13,828 bases of DNA from JAICTV01 sp035634055 (GTDB taxonomy: Bacteria > Planctomycetota > Phycisphaerae > Tepidisphaerales > Tepidisphaeraceae). The DNA lies in the NCBI GenBank assembly GCA_035634055.1, contig DASQDR010000175.1, forward strand, positions 1 through 13,828, written 5' to 3'. The position numbers and the translations under genes were made by a program. Under the pieces are notes generated by a model. That model worked only from the letters and a program-made list of their open reading frames with translations, was not told the origin of the DNA and searched no databases. Positions 13,758 through 13,828 of the stretch are shown here, in pieces (position 1 is the stretch's first letter; every line of letters starts with the position of its first letter).

Positions 13758-13783
13758 TCGTCACGGCTTACGCTCCGCTGGCG

Positions 13784-13828
13784 TCACCTCATTTCGTGGT
13801 CGATCCCCGCCTTGGTTAGCGCGTCGCC
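13784..13828 (-). CDS. C-terminal end of a minus-strand gene (5' part beyond window)
   Basis: On the minus strand the frame is open from the window edge to TGA at 13784-13786. It reads G-D-A-L-T-K-A-G-I-D-H-E-M-R and then stop. Twelve of 14 third codon positions are G or C, as in the real genes here, and the composition looks like a protein end. Only 14 residues are visible, so no family can be named. It would converge on the MBL gene across the repeat cluster. Confidence 0.4.
   Translation of the reverse strand, partial: GDALTKAGIDHEMR

Overview
The window is very GC-rich bacterial DNA with strong G/C preference at third codon positions. The best taxonomic clue is the N-terminus of the 1451-residue protein at 6642-10997. 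It carries LESLESRRLLAS, the arginine-leucine-leucine motif (LEPR-XLL type) at the start of many giant surface proteins in Planctomycetota. With the pilin set, the long GC-rich spacers and the dispersed palindromic repeats, this points to a planctomycete, perhaps of the Phycisphaerae. The class is an inference from style, not a proven placement.

Positions 1-5336 hold a type IV pilus / type II secretion-like cluster, all on the plus strand. It has the 3' part of the retraction ATPase gene pilT, the inner-membrane platform gene pilC, a GspI/PilV-like pseudopilin, a PilX/GspK-like minor pilin with a long beta-rich C-terminal half, and a GspJ/PilW-like pseudopilin. A textbook intrinsic terminator (5307-5336) closes the cluster. 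The last three genes look like the tip-complex set that starts a pilus. The assembly ATPase, major pilin, secretin and alignment proteins are not in view and probably lie upstream or elsewhere. Two of the spacers carry pairs of strong GC hairpins just before the next ribosome-binding site. A third spacer of about 400 bases carries a long inverted repeat and a second structured element.

Positions 5372-6547 encode a cytoplasmic von Willebrand factor A (VWA) protein with an intact MIDAS metal site. It resembles the VWA partners of MoxR-type AAA ATPases, but no ATPase is in the window. Positions 6642-10997 encode the giant cysteine-free protein: 13 delta-60-like repeats, an SdrD B-like domain, two CBM6-like carbohydrate-binding domains that are clearly duplicates, and a DNRLRE/CBM96-like C-terminal domain. 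It is probably a surface or matrix protein that binds polysaccharide.

Positions 10998-13828 are more mosaic. A small unrecognised 88-residue gene lies on the minus strand (11117-11383) and is transcribed divergently from a DUF502 membrane protein (11676-12281). A fold-back repeat of about 150 bp (12292-12440) separates DUF502 from a metallo-beta-lactamase-fold hydrolase with a C-terminal membrane anchor (12491-13483). The end of the window holds four copies, one inverted, of a roughly 45-bp palindromic repeat, and probably the last 14 codons of a minus-strand gene.

Three genes (VWA, DUF502, MBL) have a -10-like hexamer only 7-9 bases before the ATG and no well-placed Shine-Dalgarno sequence, which suggests leaderless mRNAs. 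The pilus genes and the giant-protein gene have ordinary Shine-Dalgarno sequences. I saw no rRNA, tRNA, CRISPR array or transposase gene.
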